NCBI GenBank assembly: GCA_028565635.1
Contig: JAOXYB010047580.1
Coordinates: 1-12,121 of the forward strand
DNA: 12,121 nucleotides
Direction of reading: 5' to 3'
DNA from: Phoronis ovalis
Lineage: Eukaryota; Phoronida; Phoronidae
The notes below the pieces were generated by a model that saw nothing but the letters and a program-made list of their open reading frames with translations, was not told where the DNA came from and searched no databases. The position numbers and the translations under genes were made by a program. Positions 12,027-12,121 of the stretch are shown one piece after another. Position 1 is the first letter of the stretch. Each line of letters begins with the position of its first letter.

Positions 12027-12121
12027 CGGAGGCTTGGAGGCAGGTAGCCGGCGTAACCGGCTAGGCAAGGCCCCTTGAGACGAAATTTCAATTTTCGCCT
12101 GGTTTGCTCCCAGAGCCCCGG
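12027..12121. other. GC-rich segment with three consecutive hairpins, cut by the window edge
   Basis: Composition changes sharply after the simple repeat. Perfect short stems follow one another: TAGCCGG-CGTAA-CCGGCTA (12045-12063), CAAGG-CC-CCTTG (12066-12077) and CGAAA-TTTCAAT-TTTCG (12081-12097). A GC-rich end, CCCAGAGCCCCGG, reaches the border. It resembles the head of a structured repeat such as a SINE or transposon end, with the adjoining microsatellite as its tail. I find no clear pol III A or B box and no tRNA fold. Confidence 0.4.

Noticed and set aside
11870-12064. 64-codon plus-strand frame in the terminal simple repeats
   Set aside because: Encoded by the microsatellite and minisatellite (YVC and IYI repeats) and has no protein character.
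12037-12121. tRNA or tRNA-derived SINE head in the GC-rich end
   Set aside because: The stems do not form a cloverleaf and I find no convincing A or B box, so I only call it a structured GC-rich segment.
1-12121. CRISPR array, bacterial operon or phage content
   Set aside because: The gene is spliced with canonical GT-AG introns and there are no regular repeat-spacer units or ribosome binding sites; the DNA is eukaryotic.

Overview
The window is nuclear DNA from an animal. It is AT-rich and holds one large multi-exon gene with GT-AG introns of about 0.3 to 1.3 kb, plus simple repeats and a short inverted-repeat transposable element. The encoded enzyme is a copper- and ascorbate-dependent monooxygenase of the dopamine beta-hydroxylase (DBH) / MOXD1 family. 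Gene size, base composition and repeat style suggest an invertebrate, perhaps a mollusc or another lophotrochozoan. That placement is an impression, not something the sequence proves.

Layout. Positions 1-450 probably carry the end of an upstream plus-strand gene: a splice acceptor at 59-60, 20 codons, a TAG stop at 122-124 and an AATAAA at 430-435. Positions 450-1096 are intergenic DNA and the likely promoter of the main gene. Positions 1097-9002 hold the main gene on the plus strand in 11 coding exons: 1097-1378, 2715-2861, 3518-3679, 4030-4119, 4491-4664, 5058-5160, 5534-5700, 6402-6650, 7599-7735, 8337-8517 and 8850-9002. Joined, they give a 614-residue protein with a signal peptide, a DOMON domain, both copper domains and a hydrophobic C-terminal tail. 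All six expected copper ligands are present, as is a cysteine for each of the six expected intramolecular disulfides, so the gene looks intact.

A 401-bp non-autonomous transposon-like element (9030-9430), flanked by 8-bp duplications, lies 27 bp after the stop codon, inside the presumed 3' UTR. From 9431 to 11800 I see no convincing gene, apart from a 36-codon minus-strand open frame near 10.8 kb and an inverted-repeat pair at 11148/11541. The window ends in an AT microsatellite and a minisatellite of about 21 bp, then an abrupt GC-rich stretch with consecutive hairpins that runs off the edge.

The most interesting signals concern alternative forms of the enzyme. Intron 10 stays open in frame for 80 codons and then has a stop and an ATTAAA 40 bp later, which looks like an alternative last exon replacing the membrane-anchor tail. 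Intron 8 holds a 59-codon open frame behind a usable acceptor. Exon 9 ends in two in-frame donors 6 nt apart. I found no sign of a wholly new system. These isoform signals and the transposon in the 3' UTR are the parts worth checking.
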